DNA of 64,000 nt from PoT sp049331405 (GCF_049331405.1 NZ_CP186275.1:248001-312000), one strand, 5' to 3'. Positions 45,373 through 55,254 are shown, numbered from the stretch's first letter. The notes: generated from the letters alone by a model not told the origin. Translations and numbers: made by a program.

Positions 45373-46404
45373 ATGCGGACGAGATCCGGCCGTGCGTTCA
45401 CGCTGATCGAGCTGCTGGTCGTGGTCCTGATCGTCGCGATCCTCCTCGCCCTGCTCCTTCCGGCCGTGCAGTCGGCACGCGAGGCCGCCAGGCGGGCGCG
45501 TTGCAGCAACAACCTCAAGCAGGTCGGCCTGGCCATCCACGGCTATCAGGCGGCCTTCGACGTCATCGTCCCGGGGCGGATCGTCGTGATCCGCAACGCC
45601 CCCGGGACGCCCCTGGTCGCGGACACGGGGAAGCCAGAAGATCAGGCGACGCCCTGGAACGTGCTCCTGCTCCCCTTCCTGGAGCAAAGGCCCCTCGCCG
45701 ACGCCTACAACTACGACCTGGGCTCGATCGGCCTCGACGGGCGTGGCCTCGCGTTCAACTCGACCGTGACGTCGACCTCGATGGGCGTCTACCAATGCCC
45801 GAGCGACGACGCGAGGGCGTTCGCGGTGCCGGACGTGCTGCCGGGTTCGCGAACCTCGCCGCTCGAGCAGGCCCGTGGGAATTACGGCGTCAACTGGGGC
45901 AACAACGTCTACGGCCAGCTCGTCGGGTTCCGCATGGACGGGCTCTACAACTGGCGGCCCTCCCCCTTCGGCCAGGCCGGCAACGTCCGGTTCGCGGCGG
46001 TCAGCGACGGCCTGGATAACACGGTGTTCGCCTCCGAGCTGCTCCAGGGGCGGGCCTCCGACATGCGAGGGGCGATCTGGCTGAGTTATCCGGGGTCGAA
46101 CTCTTACATGAGCAGCTTCCCGCCCAACGGCCTTAAGAACCGCGTGATGAGCTACGAGCGCGACGTGCTCCATCACCCTTCCGTCTGCCTCGACGAGCCG
46201 GTGCGCAGGCTCCCCTGCGAGGGGGATCCGGAAGGCATCCTCTTCCGCTCGGTCAACGCCGCCAGGAGCCGCCACGCCGGGGGCGTCCACGCCCTGCTCG
46301 GCGGCGGGGGCGTCCGGTTCGTCAAGGATTCGATCAACCCCGACGTGTGGGATGCCCTGCACTCGATCGCAGGCGGCGAGGCCATCCCCGCCGACGCCTT
46401 CTGA
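45373..46404 (+). CDS. DUF1559 prepilin-like protein
   Basis: A 343-aa member of the planctomycete-specific DUF1559 (SBP_bac_10-like) family. The N-terminus is a type IV prepilin signal: the short basic leader MRTRSGRAFTLIELLVVVL has the cleavage G before A/F-TLIEL, followed by a hydrophobic helix and AREAARRARCSNNLKQVGLA. C-terminal features include SRHAGGVHALLGGGGVRFV and the final NPDVWDALHSIAGGE, the usual family ending. These are thought to be assembled or anchored at the cell surface as pseudopilins. GAGGGTGG upstream supports ATG 45373. Confidence 0.95.
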   Translation: MRTRSGRAFTLIELLVVVLIVAILLALLLPAVQSAREAARRARCSNNLKQVGLAIHGYQAAFDVIVPGRIVVIRNAPGTPLVADTGKPEDQATPWNVLLLPFLEQRPLADAYNYDLGSIGLDGRGLAFNSTVTSTSMGVYQCPSDDARAFAVPDVLPGSRTSPLEQARGNYGVNWGNNVYGQLVGFRMDGLYNWRPSPFGQAGNVRFAAVSDGLDNTVFASELLQGRASDMRGAIWLSYPGSNSYMSSFPPNGLKNRVMSYERDVLHHPSVCLDEPVRRLPCEGDPEGILFRSVNAARSRHAGGVHALLGGGGVRFVKDSINPDVWDALHSIAGGEAIPADAF

Positions 46405-46453
46405 CGGCGAGGCCCCTCGGCGCTGGAGGAAGCTCGACGAAGGCGAGACGGTC

Positions 46454-47410
46454 TCAACGATGCTCGACCGTCAATCCCGGCTGGCTGGCCTCGAACTTGG
46501 CGACCTCCTCGTCGAGGAACCCGCAGCCGGTGATGTCCAGATGCACGAGGCCTGGCATCGACTTCAAGACCTCCAGGCCGTCGGCCGTGAGGGGGAGCCC
46601 ATTGAGGCGGAGCCACTGGACTTTGGTAGCCCCCGCGAGGTGGGCCAGGCCCTCGTCGTTCACCCGGCTCCCTTCGAGGCTGAGGCCGACCAGCCTTGAC
46701 AACGACTTGAACCGGGCCAGTCCAGGGCCCTTAACCTGGGTCCGGACCAGGTTAAACCCGCTAAGGCCCGGCAAGTCGTCCATCGCCGCGAGCCCGGCGT
46801 CGGTGATGGGAAGGCCTTCGAGGGTGAGGTTCTGGAGCTTCTTCAAATCGCGCAGATGGGCGAGTCCGGCGTCGGTGATCGGGCTGGTCGGCATCCGGTC
46901 CTGGCGGCGAGGGACGCGACTCATGTCGGCGTTCCCGAGTACGAGATCCTCTAAGAGGGGCATCCCTTGCAGGTGTCGAAGCCCGGCGTCGGTGACCTTC
47001 GTCTGGCGAAGGTCGAGCCCCGTGATGCGATCGCCGTGCTTCTCGATGAGGCGGGCGAGATCCCCGTCGCCGAACTCCTCGCCGTAAACATCGACATAGA
47101 AATGTTCGGTGCCGAAGAGGCCGAGGAATCCAGGGGTGCGACCGGTTCGAGTGGCTTGCCCTCCGAGCTTCCTCACGTCGGCCATGAGGCGGCGCCCCGC
47201 CGGGCCGAACTTCCAGGCCTTCTCGGACGGATTGAGCGCCGCGTGTAGCGACTCGGCCAAAGGCCCCAGTCGTTCCACCTGCGAGGGGCTAAGGCGGGAG
47301 AAGATGAAGACGCCCAGGGCCAGGAAGTTCAGCCCGAGCAGGATCTTCAGTCGCCAGCCGTACGATTTCCTAGGTGCCTCGACCTGGCTCGCCGACTCGA
47401 TGGTGGACAT
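46454..47410 (-). CDS. Single-TM leucine-rich-repeat protein
   Basis: A 318-aa protein with one N-terminal transmembrane helix (LKILLGLNFLALGVFIFSRL, about residues 21-40) and a C-terminal domain of leucine-rich repeats of about 24 residues (ITGLDLRQTKVTDAGLRHL, LQNLTLEGLPITDAGLAAM, LVGLSLEGSRVNDEGLAHL). It is probably anchored in the membrane with the repeats outside the cytoplasm. GGAGG 8 bases before ATG 47410 sets the start. Function unknown; LRR domains mediate protein contacts. Confidence 0.88.
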   Translation of the reverse strand: MSTIESASQVEAPRKSYGWRLKILLGLNFLALGVFIFSRLSPSQVERLGPLAESLHAALNPSEKAWKFGPAGRRLMADVRKLGGQATRTGRTPGFLGLFGTEHFYVDVYGEEFGDGDLARLIEKHGDRITGLDLRQTKVTDAGLRHLQGMPLLEDLVLGNADMSRVPRRQDRMPTSPITDAGLAHLRDLKKLQNLTLEGLPITDAGLAAMDDLPGLSGFNLVRTQVKGPGLARFKSLSRLVGLSLEGSRVNDEGLAHLAGATKVQWLRLNGLPLTADGLEVLKSMPGLVHLDITGCGFLDEEVAKFEASQPGLTVEHR

Positions 47411-47776
47411 GGCCTGGCCTCCACGAAATTCGGACCTTCGACCGGAGCGGACCGACGTCATTTTTAATAATATCGGACAAAGGTGCGGGGATTCAAGACG
47501 TGCCTTATCCGCACATCAAACGCCACCCGGGGGCGATAACCGACGCCCGGCCCGAGCACGGCGGGCACCCTCTCGCCGCAGCCCCGGATATGCTCGGGGG
47601 AGACATCTGGAAATTGACAACATACATGGTGTCATGCTAAACCCTCATCTTAAGTCGTGTTTGGGATTGCGTTCGAGTTGATGAAAGTTCCTGCGCATTT
47701 CATGCGAGAACGACTCGTGGATGCGAGTCGAGTCTCGGGCATCCGGGGATGACGGAGGGGGATCGGGGATGTGGCG
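47411..47776. promoter_or_regulatory. Divergent promoter region of the LRR and M50-like genes
   Basis: On the minus strand, TTGAAT (47491-47496) and TATTAT (47467-47472) are 18 bases apart and lie 57 bases before the LRR start, a credible sigma-70-type promoter. On the plus strand a perfect TTGACA (47614-47619) precedes TGCTAAACC after 17-18 bases, a weaker candidate for the M50-like gene. No gene is seen in this 366-base stretch. Confidence 0.5.
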
Positions 47777-48697
47777 ATGATCGCGTTCACATGCCAGGGC
47801 TGCGGCAAGTCGTTTCAGGTCGATGGGGAACTGGCCGGCCGGCGTTACCGCTGCAAGCAATGCGGGGTCGTGGCGAGAATCCCGGCCGCGGAGGAACCGC
47901 TCCCGCTCCTCCCCCGGCCCGCCGCCCGTCCGACCGCGGCGCCGACGGAAGTTGCCCCGAAACGGGCGAAGGCCCGACGTAAGGCGGCGAAGGCGATCGA
48001 CAGGGACGCGGTGAAATCGCTGGCGATCGGCGCGGGGCTCGCGGTGGCCGCCCTGGTCTTCCCGCTCCTCGGCTTCGTGCCCGCGGTGCTGATGACGGTC
48101 ATCCACGAGCTCGGCCACGTCGCGACCTCCTGGTTCTTCGGGTGCCCCGCCCTGCCGTCGTTCGACCTGACCTACGGCGGCGGCGTCTCGCACCGGACCG
48201 GGCAGGTGCCGCTCGTGCTCATCCTGATCTACGGGGTCATCACCTCCGCGATCCTCCGCGCGAGGGGGGATCGGCGGGAGCTCCTCGCGACCCTGATCTG
48301 CGCGATCGTCTATACCTTCGCGGCCTTCTCGCCGCTCCGCGAGTTCCTGATCGTGGCGATGGGGCACGGCATGGAACTGACCATCGCCGGGATCTTCCTG
48401 TACCGGGCCCTGAGCGGCAGCCAGATCCTCCGCGGGAGCGAGCGCCCGCTCTACGCCTTCGTCGGGCTCTTCATCGTCCTGGCCGACGCCCGCTTCGCCT
48501 ACCAGTTGATGTCCAGCCGGCAACACCGGGACGAATACGGCGATGCGAAGGGGGGCGGCCACTGGATGGACTTCAGCCGGCTCGCCGACGAGCACCTCCA
48601 CATGAGCCTCCAGAGCGTCGCCGGCCTCTTCCTGCTCGCCTGCCTCCTGACCCCGCCGGCCGCCTTCCTCGTCCATCGCGCCCGGGGGGGACGATAG
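47777..48697 (+). CDS. Zinc-ribbon membrane protein with M50-like HELGH motif
   Basis: A 306-aa protein. It starts with a zinc ribbon (FTCQGCGKSF ... YRCKQCGVVARIP), followed by a basic/proline linker and about six membrane helices from residue 80. The motif VIHELGHVATSW matches the HExxH zinc-binding site of site-2 (M50) proteases; the second family motif (NxxPxxxxDG) is not evident, so catalytic activity is uncertain. A role in intramembrane proteolysis of regulators, possibly sigma factors, is a reasonable but unproved idea. ATG 47777 is used; GTG 47771 is an equal alternative. Confidence 0.82.
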   Translation: MIAFTCQGCGKSFQVDGELAGRRYRCKQCGVVARIPAAEEPLPLLPRPAARPTAAPTEVAPKRAKARRKAAKAIDRDAVKSLAIGAGLAVAALVFPLLGFVPAVLMTVIHELGHVATSWFFGCPALPSFDLTYGGGVSHRTGQVPLVLILIYGVITSAILRARGDRRELLATLICAIVYTFAAFSPLREFLIVAMGHGMELTIAGIFLYRALSGSQILRGSERPLYAFVGLFIVLADARFAYQLMSSRQHRDEYGDAKGGGHWMDFSRLADEHLHMSLQSVAGLFLLACLLTPPAAFLVHRARGGR

Positions 48698-48772
48698 GCC
48701 AGGGCTTGCCGAATTCCTCATGGCCGGTCGATCACTCCTCCCGACGCCCCGTGCCGCCCCGCGATCGCCCCC

Positions 48773-49300
48773 TCAATTCGACGAGGCGATGCGAGAGAGC
48801 TTGGCCCTGATGTCGATCCCGGAGACGCCGGCGACCCGGCTGCAGATCGCGAACGACTCGGGCCCCGCCCGGTAGAATAAGGCCCGGGGATCATCGAGGT
48901 CTCCGATCCCGAAATTGAACGGCATCAGTCGTTCGCACTCCGCGTCGGTGATCCGATAATTCCGCCGGAGGAGCTTGATGCCGGCCCACAGGACGATCCG
49001 GCACAGCGTGAACGTGCAGGCCAGGGCGCGGATTGACGAGGCGGGATCGTCCAAGGATATCAGCCGATTCTCGTTTCTTATCGTCCTCGAGTTTATCAAC
49101 ATAATGAAGAGATCGACGACTCGCCTCGAGGCGATTTCCGACTCCTCCGCGTAGTCCGGCACCGATTCCGGCGGTGCGAAGCACCATCGCTGGCCGTCGG
49201 CCAGGACCAGCCACTCTCCTTCGACCCAATCCACCCGGCGACGATCGCCCTCGTCGGCGAATCGTCCAGGAGCCGGATCGATGCTTCGGTGATTCTTCAA
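48773..49300 (-). CDS. Hypothetical protein, 175 aa
   Basis: I do not recognise this protein. It has no signal peptide or clear membrane helix, though ALACTFTLCRIVLWAGIKLL (about 92-111) is hydrophobic. Notable segments are WVEGEWLVLADGQRWCFAPP at the N-terminus and YRITDAECERLMPFNFGIGD. The start is TTG 49300 with an excellent GGGAGGG 8 bases upstream. It is real by codon pattern and ribosome site; nothing about function can be said. Confidence 0.7.
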   Translation of the reverse strand: MKNHRSIDPAPGRFADEGDRRRVDWVEGEWLVLADGQRWCFAPPESVPDYAEESEIASRRVVDLFIMLINSRTIRNENRLISLDDPASSIRALACTFTLCRIVLWAGIKLLRRNYRITDAECERLMPFNFGIGDLDDPRALFYRAGPESFAICSRVAGVSGIDIRAKLSRIASSN

Positions 49301-49399
49301 GGCTCAGCCCTCCCTTCGGCCCCGCCCGGCGACCGAAGGATACCCGGGGGGGGGGAACCGCACCCGCCCCGCTGGCCCCTCGATCGACCGGGCATGACA

Positions 49400-49634
49400 T
49401 CAGCCCTTGAAATGATCCATGACCGTTCTCGGGTGTCCCCCGATCTCGTCGACCTGGCGGTCGTCCTGTTCCCGAAGCCTGCGGGGCGTGTCGACCCACG
49501 TCCCGCCAAAGGGCCTCGGCCTTGCAAATGGACTCGTCGCGGGCGTCGAGCACCTCGACCTCCGCCCGGAGCGCGGTGGGCCGGTCGCACTAGAGGTCCG
49601 GGATCGGGTAGGTCCGGCCTGCCGTCGTCATCAT
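49400..49634 (-). pseudogene. Small broken gene with an in-frame stop and a frameshift
   Basis: From ATG 49634 (AAGGGG upstream) the sequence reads MMTTAGRTYPIPDL, an amber stop, CDRPTALRAEVEVLDARDES, then needs a one-base shift near 49500 to continue as GTWVDTPRRLREQDDRQVDE and end at TGA 49400-49402. The pieces together resemble a short conserved planctomycete protein of about 78 aa. It lies immediately upstream of the 175-aa gene on the same strand. Decay or sequence error are both possible. Confidence 0.5.
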
Positions 49635-49860
49635 TCAAACCCCTTCAAGTCGAACCATCTTGATGTACGAATTCGCTTCCGTCAGGACGTGGCAATTCGG
49701 ATGCCACGCGTGCCCGCGGCGGCCCTTTTCGGCCCCGATTTCGGGAGATCCGGCCGCGGCGCCCGCCGCTTGTGGGGAGAAACGGAAATCGCCCCATCGG
49801 GGGTTACCCGACGAATGCCGGGTGGTTTCCCCGACGCCACGTCAGGAATCACCTGATTTG

Positions 49861-49888
49861 TTGATTTATTTCATATCAAGAATAATAT
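49861..49888 (+). promoter_or_regulatory. Sigma-70-like promoter for the 99-aa gene
   Basis: TTGATT (49861-49866) and TAATAT (49883-49888) are separated by 16 bases in a locally AT-rich block. The leader to the start codon at 49991 would be about 95 bases. Confidence 0.5.
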
Positions 49889-49990
49889 TGACATCGGCGG
49901 CGCCGGGCTGTCAAGATCGACGACCCGGCGACACATCTCATCGCGGTCCCCCCGCGGCCCGATCATCCGCTTCCGAAGGAGGACGATCCC

Positions 49991-50290
49991 ATGCCGACCC
50001 AACATCAGATCAACCTGGACCTCAACCAGGCCCTGGACATCGTGGACCGGTTCCACGCCGGCGAGCGGACCGGCCCGAGGCAGGAGACGATGAGAGCCGA
50101 GCTCTTGGCCTTCTTCGCCCAGATCGAGGAATGGACCTGGGACCCGGAGGCCCTGGAGCGGGAGCTCATCCGCCCGCTCGACTCGATGATCTACTCCCGC
50201 TACGGCTACGAGGTCGGCCCGAGGCTCCTCCGCGAGTTCCTCCTGGCCTCCGACCTCGTCCGCGAGCGCCGGATGAGGATCGCCGTTTGA
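49991..50290 (+). CDS. Small hypothetical protein, 99 aa
   Basis: A 99-aa, probably cytoplasmic helical protein (HQINLDLNQALDIVDRFHAG; LLREFLLASDLVRERRMRIA). It has an ideal ribosome site, AAGGAGG, 9 bases before the ATG. I do not recognise a family. It is isolated: the neighbours on both sides are on the other strand. Confidence 0.75.
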   Translation: MPTQHQINLDLNQALDIVDRFHAGERTGPRQETMRAELLAFFAQIEEWTWDPEALERELIRPLDSMIYSRYGYEVGPRLLREFLLASDLVRERRMRIAV

Positions 50291-50514
50291 TATCACCTCG
50301 GGCTGCGGCCGGGCTCGACCTCCGAATTATCTCGTCGGCGCGTGTTCGACGATGGGCCACCGACTCTCCGCGAGCAATCAACTGCATATTTCGAAAAAGT
50401 GTTTGTATAACCTAATTTCAGGACCTTGAATCCTGTCCAGGGGGCATCACTGCGCCCTTGACGCCCGCGAGGTCCGGGGGGCTATCCACGTCGTTCTGGC
50501 GACGTCCCGGGGCG

Positions 50515-52116
50515 TCAGGACGGCAGTAAGATGAGCCTGTCGAGCGCCCAGCAGCCTCGGATGTGCGGCCCCGGGCCGCGCAGATGGTCGAGTATGGCCG
50601 GCTCCGTGCAACCGGCCTCGACCAGGAGGTCTGCCAGCTCCGGCAGGCGGTCGAACCTCTCCTGCTCGTAGATCGCCCGCGCGAGCCCGGGGATGGAGCC
50701 GTCCCGCCAGGACATCCATCCGGCCCCGAGGTCGATGCGAAGGGGCGCAGGGAGGATACACCAGGCCTCCGACTTCTCCCCGCTCCGCTTCCAGCCGACC
50801 GGCAGCCAGACCGGCTCCTCGCCCGTGTGCCCGAGCACGTCGCCTAAGAGGTCACGCAGGACCTCGCAGCGGGCCCGGCCCTCGGTCCTTTCCACCCGGG
50901 CGACGGCCTCCACGATGGACCTCGAATGCCATTTCTGACCGTCGCTCATGCCAGCATAAATTTGATACCTGAGCGTGGACAATGTCCATTCATGGGCCTG
51001 CATGTAGGACTCGGGCCTATCGATATCAATCTCCCCCGCAGGCCTCCGAGGATCTTGAGCCACCGCGCAGACGACGGCATTGGCGATGAACAAGTCCCTG
51101 CCGAATGTGGCTTGGCGGGGAGTCAGGCAGAAGTTCTCTTCGGCCTCAGCCACCCAATGGTTGTACTTGGCGTCGCTCCAGGCTTGCTCCGCGATGGCCC
51201 TGGCCTGCTCCATCTCATCCTCGTCGGCCACACCAGCCGCGTAACGGGAGGCCATCGCGATCGCCCTGCGACATCGCTCATCGTGGATCAAATGGTCGAT
51301 CCGACGACAGCAGGTCAGTGCGAACAGCCGCCGGCGTCGCATGCTCCCCTCTTTATCGAGGACGTGCAGCATGAGTTCCAGGTCCTCGCACTCTCGCCTG
51401 GCCAAGGCCGTCGTCAGCCCTTCCCGAACAGCGGGCTCCCGGCCGAGCAGCGCGTCGATGACCCAGCAGCCGCGAACGTGGACCCCCGGCCCCCAAAGAT
51501 GGTCGATGGCCGCGCGATCCGGACACCCGCAACGCTCGAGTGCATCGGCCAGCATCGAAAGGTCTTCATATCGCCCGCTGTGGTCAACGTCCCTCGCCAA
51601 CTCCCTCGCCGGTCGCCCCTCCCCCGCCAGCCAGATCGGGTCGAACCGGAAGGGGCGGGACGGCGACCCGAAGATCTCGCGGACGAGTTCGCATTGGGCT
51701 GCTTCCTCGGCATGCAAGGCGGCGAGCCAATCCGGGCCCTCTTCCTGGCCCGTCAGGCTAGCCACGCCCCTCGCGGCGCATCGAGCGCCGACCCAGGCCG
51801 ACCCGCTCCCCAGCGCGACCCGAGCCACCCCCGCGAACGACCTCGACGGCGGCCATCGGTCCACGTCGACATCTTCGTCGATCAAGGCCTCCGTGGCATC
51901 GAGAAGGACCTCGGCCTCATCGCGGCTCATCAAGCCATCGGCCAGCCTCTCGGCCGCTTCCACGAGTCCTCTCAGGCGAGGGTCGGTGAGATGAGACCAG
52001 ACTCGCCGAGCACAGGCCGCCGCGACCAGTCGGAGCTTCCTGGGACTCGCCCTCGGCTCGAGCCACGTGAGCATCGGCTTGGTCTCGGCGCATGCCGCCC
52101 ATTCGGCTTCATTCAT
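50515..52116 (-). CDS. Planctomycete protein with two-fold duplicated module
   Basis: A 533-aa protein with no signal peptide. It is built from two related halves. The first half begins RKLRLVAAACARRVWSHLTD and ends LADALERCGCPDRAAIDHLW plus GPGVHVRGCWVIDALLG. The second begins RRRRLFALTCCRRIDHLIHD and ends LADLLVEAGCTEPAILDHLR plus GPGPHIRGCWALDRLIL. This arrangement, with ACARRVW and GPGPHVRGCW motifs, is frequent in Gemmata and Isosphaera proteins, often near TIGR02996 domains, and its function is unknown. The ATG at 52116 starts right before the first module. Confidence 0.85.
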   Translation of the reverse strand: MNEAEWAACAETKPMLTWLEPRASPRKLRLVAAACARRVWSHLTDPRLRGLVEAAERLADGLMSRDEAEVLLDATEALIDEDVDVDRWPPSRSFAGVARVALGSGSAWVGARCAARGVASLTGQEEGPDWLAALHAEEAAQCELVREIFGSPSRPFRFDPIWLAGEGRPARELARDVDHSGRYEDLSMLADALERCGCPDRAAIDHLWGPGVHVRGCWVIDALLGREPAVREGLTTALARRECEDLELMLHVLDKEGSMRRRRLFALTCCRRIDHLIHDERCRRAIAMASRYAAGVADEDEMEQARAIAEQAWSDAKYNHWVAEAEENFCLTPRQATFGRDLFIANAVVCAVAQDPRRPAGEIDIDRPESYMQAHEWTLSTLRYQIYAGMSDGQKWHSRSIVEAVARVERTEGRARCEVLRDLLGDVLGHTGEEPVWLPVGWKRSGEKSEAWCILPAPLRIDLGAGWMSWRDGSIPGLARAIYEQERFDRLPELADLLVEAGCTEPAILDHLRGPGPHIRGCWALDRLILLPS

Positions 52117-52338
52117 GCTGACACGCCTCGAACCGGAGGGCCATCGATGAACTCGGAGGCGCCCATTCGTACACGGAGAGATTCGCCGACATGCCGTGAT
52201 CTCTACCGATTTTCGCCTTGGATCGGGCCTGACCTCCGGTTGTCGATCACGGGGGAGCCTTTAGCATCGCCCCTCTCCCGCCCTCATCAGGCGAGTCCGG
52301 GCCGGGCGACCTCGAATCCGAGGTCGCCCGACGCCCGC

Positions 52339-55254
52339 TCAGTCCGCCAGCGGCCGAGGACGGGCCAGGCCGAGGTCGGCGGCGACCTTGTGCCAGTCGG
52401 TCTTCCGGATCCAGGCCTGGGTCCAGAGGATATAGGCGTTATAGACGCTCGGGTCGAGCCGGGTGACCTCCTTGCAGTCGTCGATGGCCCGGTCCCACTC
52501 GGCTTTCGCGAACCAGAGGATCGCGCGGTTGAGGTGGGACATCATGTGATTGGGATCGAGCCGGATCGCCTCGGCGTACTGGGCGAGCGCCTTGTCCGCT
52601 TCCGGCTTCCTCTGCCATGCGAGGCCGCGGCCGAAGTAAGCCAGCGCGATGCCGGGATCGCGTCGGATGGCCCTGTCGCAGTCGGCGAGCGCGTGATCCA
52701 ACTCCCCCTTCTCGATCCAGACGAGGCCTCGCCTGCAATAGACCCCGCCATCGTCGGGGTTGAGCCGGATCGCCTCGCTATAGTCGGTGATCGCCTCGTC
52801 CCACTTCTTCTGCCTGGCCCGGGTGCGTCCCCGGTAGACGAATGCCGCGGCGTCCCTCGGGGCGAGGCCGATCACCTTATCGTAGTCGGAGATCGCCTTC
52901 TCCCATTCGCCCCTGTCTTCCCGGGCATTGCCCCGGCTGAGATAAATCTGGATCGACCCGGGTTCGAGGCGGAGCGCCTTATCGTAGTCGGCGAGCGCCT
53001 TGTTGACCTCGCCTTTGCCCATCAGGGCCCGGCCCCGGATCACGAGGGCCGTGGTATTCTCGGGGTCGAGCCGGAGTGCTCCGTCCAGATCGGCGATCGA
53101 ACCATCCAGGTCCCCCTTCTTGAACCGGATGTGGCCCCGGGTCGAGTAGGCCATGGACGACTTCGGATCGAGGCGGATCGCCTCGCCGAGGTCGGCGAGC
53201 GCCCCATCCCCGTCCCCCTTCTTGTAGCGGGCGTAGCCCCGGTTGACGTACGCCTGGGCCTCATTCGGTTTGATCCGCACTACCTCGCCATAGTCGGCGA
53301 TCTCGCGATCCCAATCGCGCCTCTTATTCCAGACTTTGGCCCGGATCAGGTAAGCCCGCTCGTTGTCCGAGCCGAGCTTGATCGCCTCATTGCTGTCCGC
53401 GAGCGCCTTGGCGTCCTCACCCTTCCCGAACCAGGCGACGGCCCGATTGACGTGGGCCATGGCGACCTTGTGATCGAGGCGCAAGGCCTCGTCGCAGTCG
53501 GCGATGGCCCTGTCCCACTCCCCTCTCCCGATCCTGGCGGCGCCACGGTTGACGTAGGGTATGGGTCTCTTGGGGTCGAGGCGGATCGACTCGTCGCTGT
53601 CGGCGATCGCTTTGTCCCACTCACTCTTCTCGAGCCAGGCCGAGCCGCGGTTGGTCAGGGCCAAGGCGTGCGCGGGGTCGAGCCGGATCGCCTCCGTAAG
53701 GTCGGCGATCGCCTTATCCCGTTCTCCCTTCTCGTGCCATAGGTTACCCCGGAAGCAATGGGCGTCGGCATTCTCAGGATTGAGACGGAGCGACTCGTTG
53801 AGGTCGGCGAGCGCCTTGTCCCATTCCTTCTTCGCGTACCAAGCATCCCCACGCGATGCATAAGCATGGGAATTCTCGGGTTCGAGCCGGATCGCTTCGC
53901 TGTAGTCGGCGATCGCCTTATCAAACTCGGCCTTTTCGCCCCGGATGGCTCCGCGTGCGAGGTAGGCCAGGGCAAAGTCGGGCTTGAGCCTTATGATCTC
54001 GCTGTAATCGGCGATCGCCTTATCCCATTCCCTCCTCTCGTTCAGGGCTCGCCCGCGTTGGGCGTAGGTGTCGAGGTCGTCGGGGTCGCGGCGGATGACC
54101 TCGTTGAAGTCGGCGATCGCCTTGTCCCATTCCCGCTTGCGGCTCAGGGCCATACCTCGGTTGTAATAGCCCGAAGCATCTTCGGGGTTGAGGCGGATCG
54201 ACACATTGAAATCGGCGATCGCCTTATCCCAGTCGTGGCTCTCGAGCCGGGAAAGCCCGCGCTGGAAGTAGGCCAGGGCGTACTCGGGATCGAGGCGAAT
54301 CGCCTCATCGAAGTCGGCGATCGCCTTGTCCCAGTCCCGTTTCTCGTTCCAGACGCCTCCGCGCTGGACGTACGCCATGGGATTTTCGGGGAGGAGCTTG
54401 ATCACCTTGCCGAAGTCGTCGATGGCCTTATCTCTCTCCCCCTTCGCGGCCTGGGCACGACCTCGATTGTAGTAGGCATTGATGAAGTCGGGCTCGAGGC
54501 GAATCGCCTCGGTGCAATCTGCGATGGCCTTGTCCCACTCCTCCTTCTGGAGCCGGGCGCTCCCGCGGGAGAAATAGGCCTCGGAATCATCCGGTTCGAG
54601 GCGGATCGCCTCGTCGAGGTCGGCGATCGCCTTATCCAGCTCCCCCTTCTCGATCCAGGCCTGGGCTCGTTTGTAGTGGGAGAAGGCGTCCTTGGCATCG
54701 ATGCGTATCAATTCGTTGTAGTCGGCGATGGCCTTGTCCCACCCCTCCTTCTCGGCCCACTCCCCCGCCCTGGCGACGTACGCCTGGCGATCGTCCGGGA
54801 CGAGTTTGATGACCTCGCCGAAGGCCTCGATGGCCTTGTCCGACTCATCCTTGTTCGACCAGGCCAGCCCCTTGTTGTAGCGGGGCTCGGGCAGCTTGGG
54901 GTCGATCCGGATCATCTCGTCGCAGTCCGCGAGGACCTTATCCCACTCCTCCTTATCGATCCAGAGTTCGCAGCGCCCGGAGTAGGCCTCGATGGCGTCG
55001 GGGTCGAGGCGGATCGCCTGCTCATAATCCCGGATCGCCTTCTCTTCCTCGTCGGTCATCCTCCAGGCCTCGCCGCGTTCGACGTAGGCGTCGACGAGCT
55101 TGGGGTCGAGCCGGATCGCTTCGGTGAATTCCGCGATCGCCTTATCCCACTCCCCCTGCTCCGCCAGCTCGACCCCGCGCTCCACGCACTCTTCCGCCGG
55201 CGATTGAGCCCAAGTACAAGCTAATGCGATGATGACCGCCAAATTCGCCAGCAT
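52339..55254 (-). CDS. Giant exported tetratricopeptide-repeat protein
   Basis: A 971-aa protein with a short signal peptide (MLANLAVIIALACTWAQ) and then 27 full 34-residue TPR units plus a partial one, all of the form x-W-D-K-A-I-A-D-x-x-E-A-I-R-L-D-P. The regular length gives a near-102-bp periodicity in the DNA. TPR arrays form superhelical scaffolds that bind peptides or assemble complexes; the ligand is unknown. GGAGGG 10 bases before ATG 55254 sets the start. A shorter paralogue with a related signal peptide lies at 57005-57799, on the far side of an IS element. Confidence 0.92.
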   Translation of the reverse strand: MLANLAVIIALACTWAQSPAEECVERGVELAEQGEWDKAIAEFTEAIRLDPKLVDAYVERGEAWRMTDEEEKAIRDYEQAIRLDPDAIEAYSGRCELWIDKEEWDKVLADCDEMIRIDPKLPEPRYNKGLAWSNKDESDKAIEAFGEVIKLVPDDRQAYVARAGEWAEKEGWDKAIADYNELIRIDAKDAFSHYKRAQAWIEKGELDKAIADLDEAIRLEPDDSEAYFSRGSARLQKEEWDKAIADCTEAIRLEPDFINAYYNRGRAQAAKGERDKAIDDFGKVIKLLPENPMAYVQRGGVWNEKRDWDKAIADFDEAIRLDPEYALAYFQRGLSRLESHDWDKAIADFNVSIRLNPEDASGYYNRGMALSRKREWDKAIADFNEVIRRDPDDLDTYAQRGRALNERREWDKAIADYSEIIRLKPDFALAYLARGAIRGEKAEFDKAIADYSEAIRLEPENSHAYASRGDAWYAKKEWDKALADLNESLRLNPENADAHCFRGNLWHEKGERDKAIADLTEAIRLDPAHALALTNRGSAWLEKSEWDKAIADSDESIRLDPKRPIPYVNRGAARIGRGEWDRAIADCDEALRLDHKVAMAHVNRAVAWFGKGEDAKALADSNEAIKLGSDNERAYLIRAKVWNKRRDWDREIADYGEVVRIKPNEAQAYVNRGYARYKKGDGDGALADLGEAIRLDPKSSMAYSTRGHIRFKKGDLDGSIADLDGALRLDPENTTALVIRGRALMGKGEVNKALADYDKALRLEPGSIQIYLSRGNAREDRGEWEKAISDYDKVIGLAPRDAAAFVYRGRTRARQKKWDEAITDYSEAIRLNPDDGGVYCRRGLVWIEKGELDHALADCDRAIRRDPGIALAYFGRGLAWQRKPEADKALAQYAEAIRLDPNHMMSHLNRAILWFAKAEWDRAIDDCKEVTRLDPSVYNAYILWTQAWIRKTDWHKVAADLGLARPRPLAD

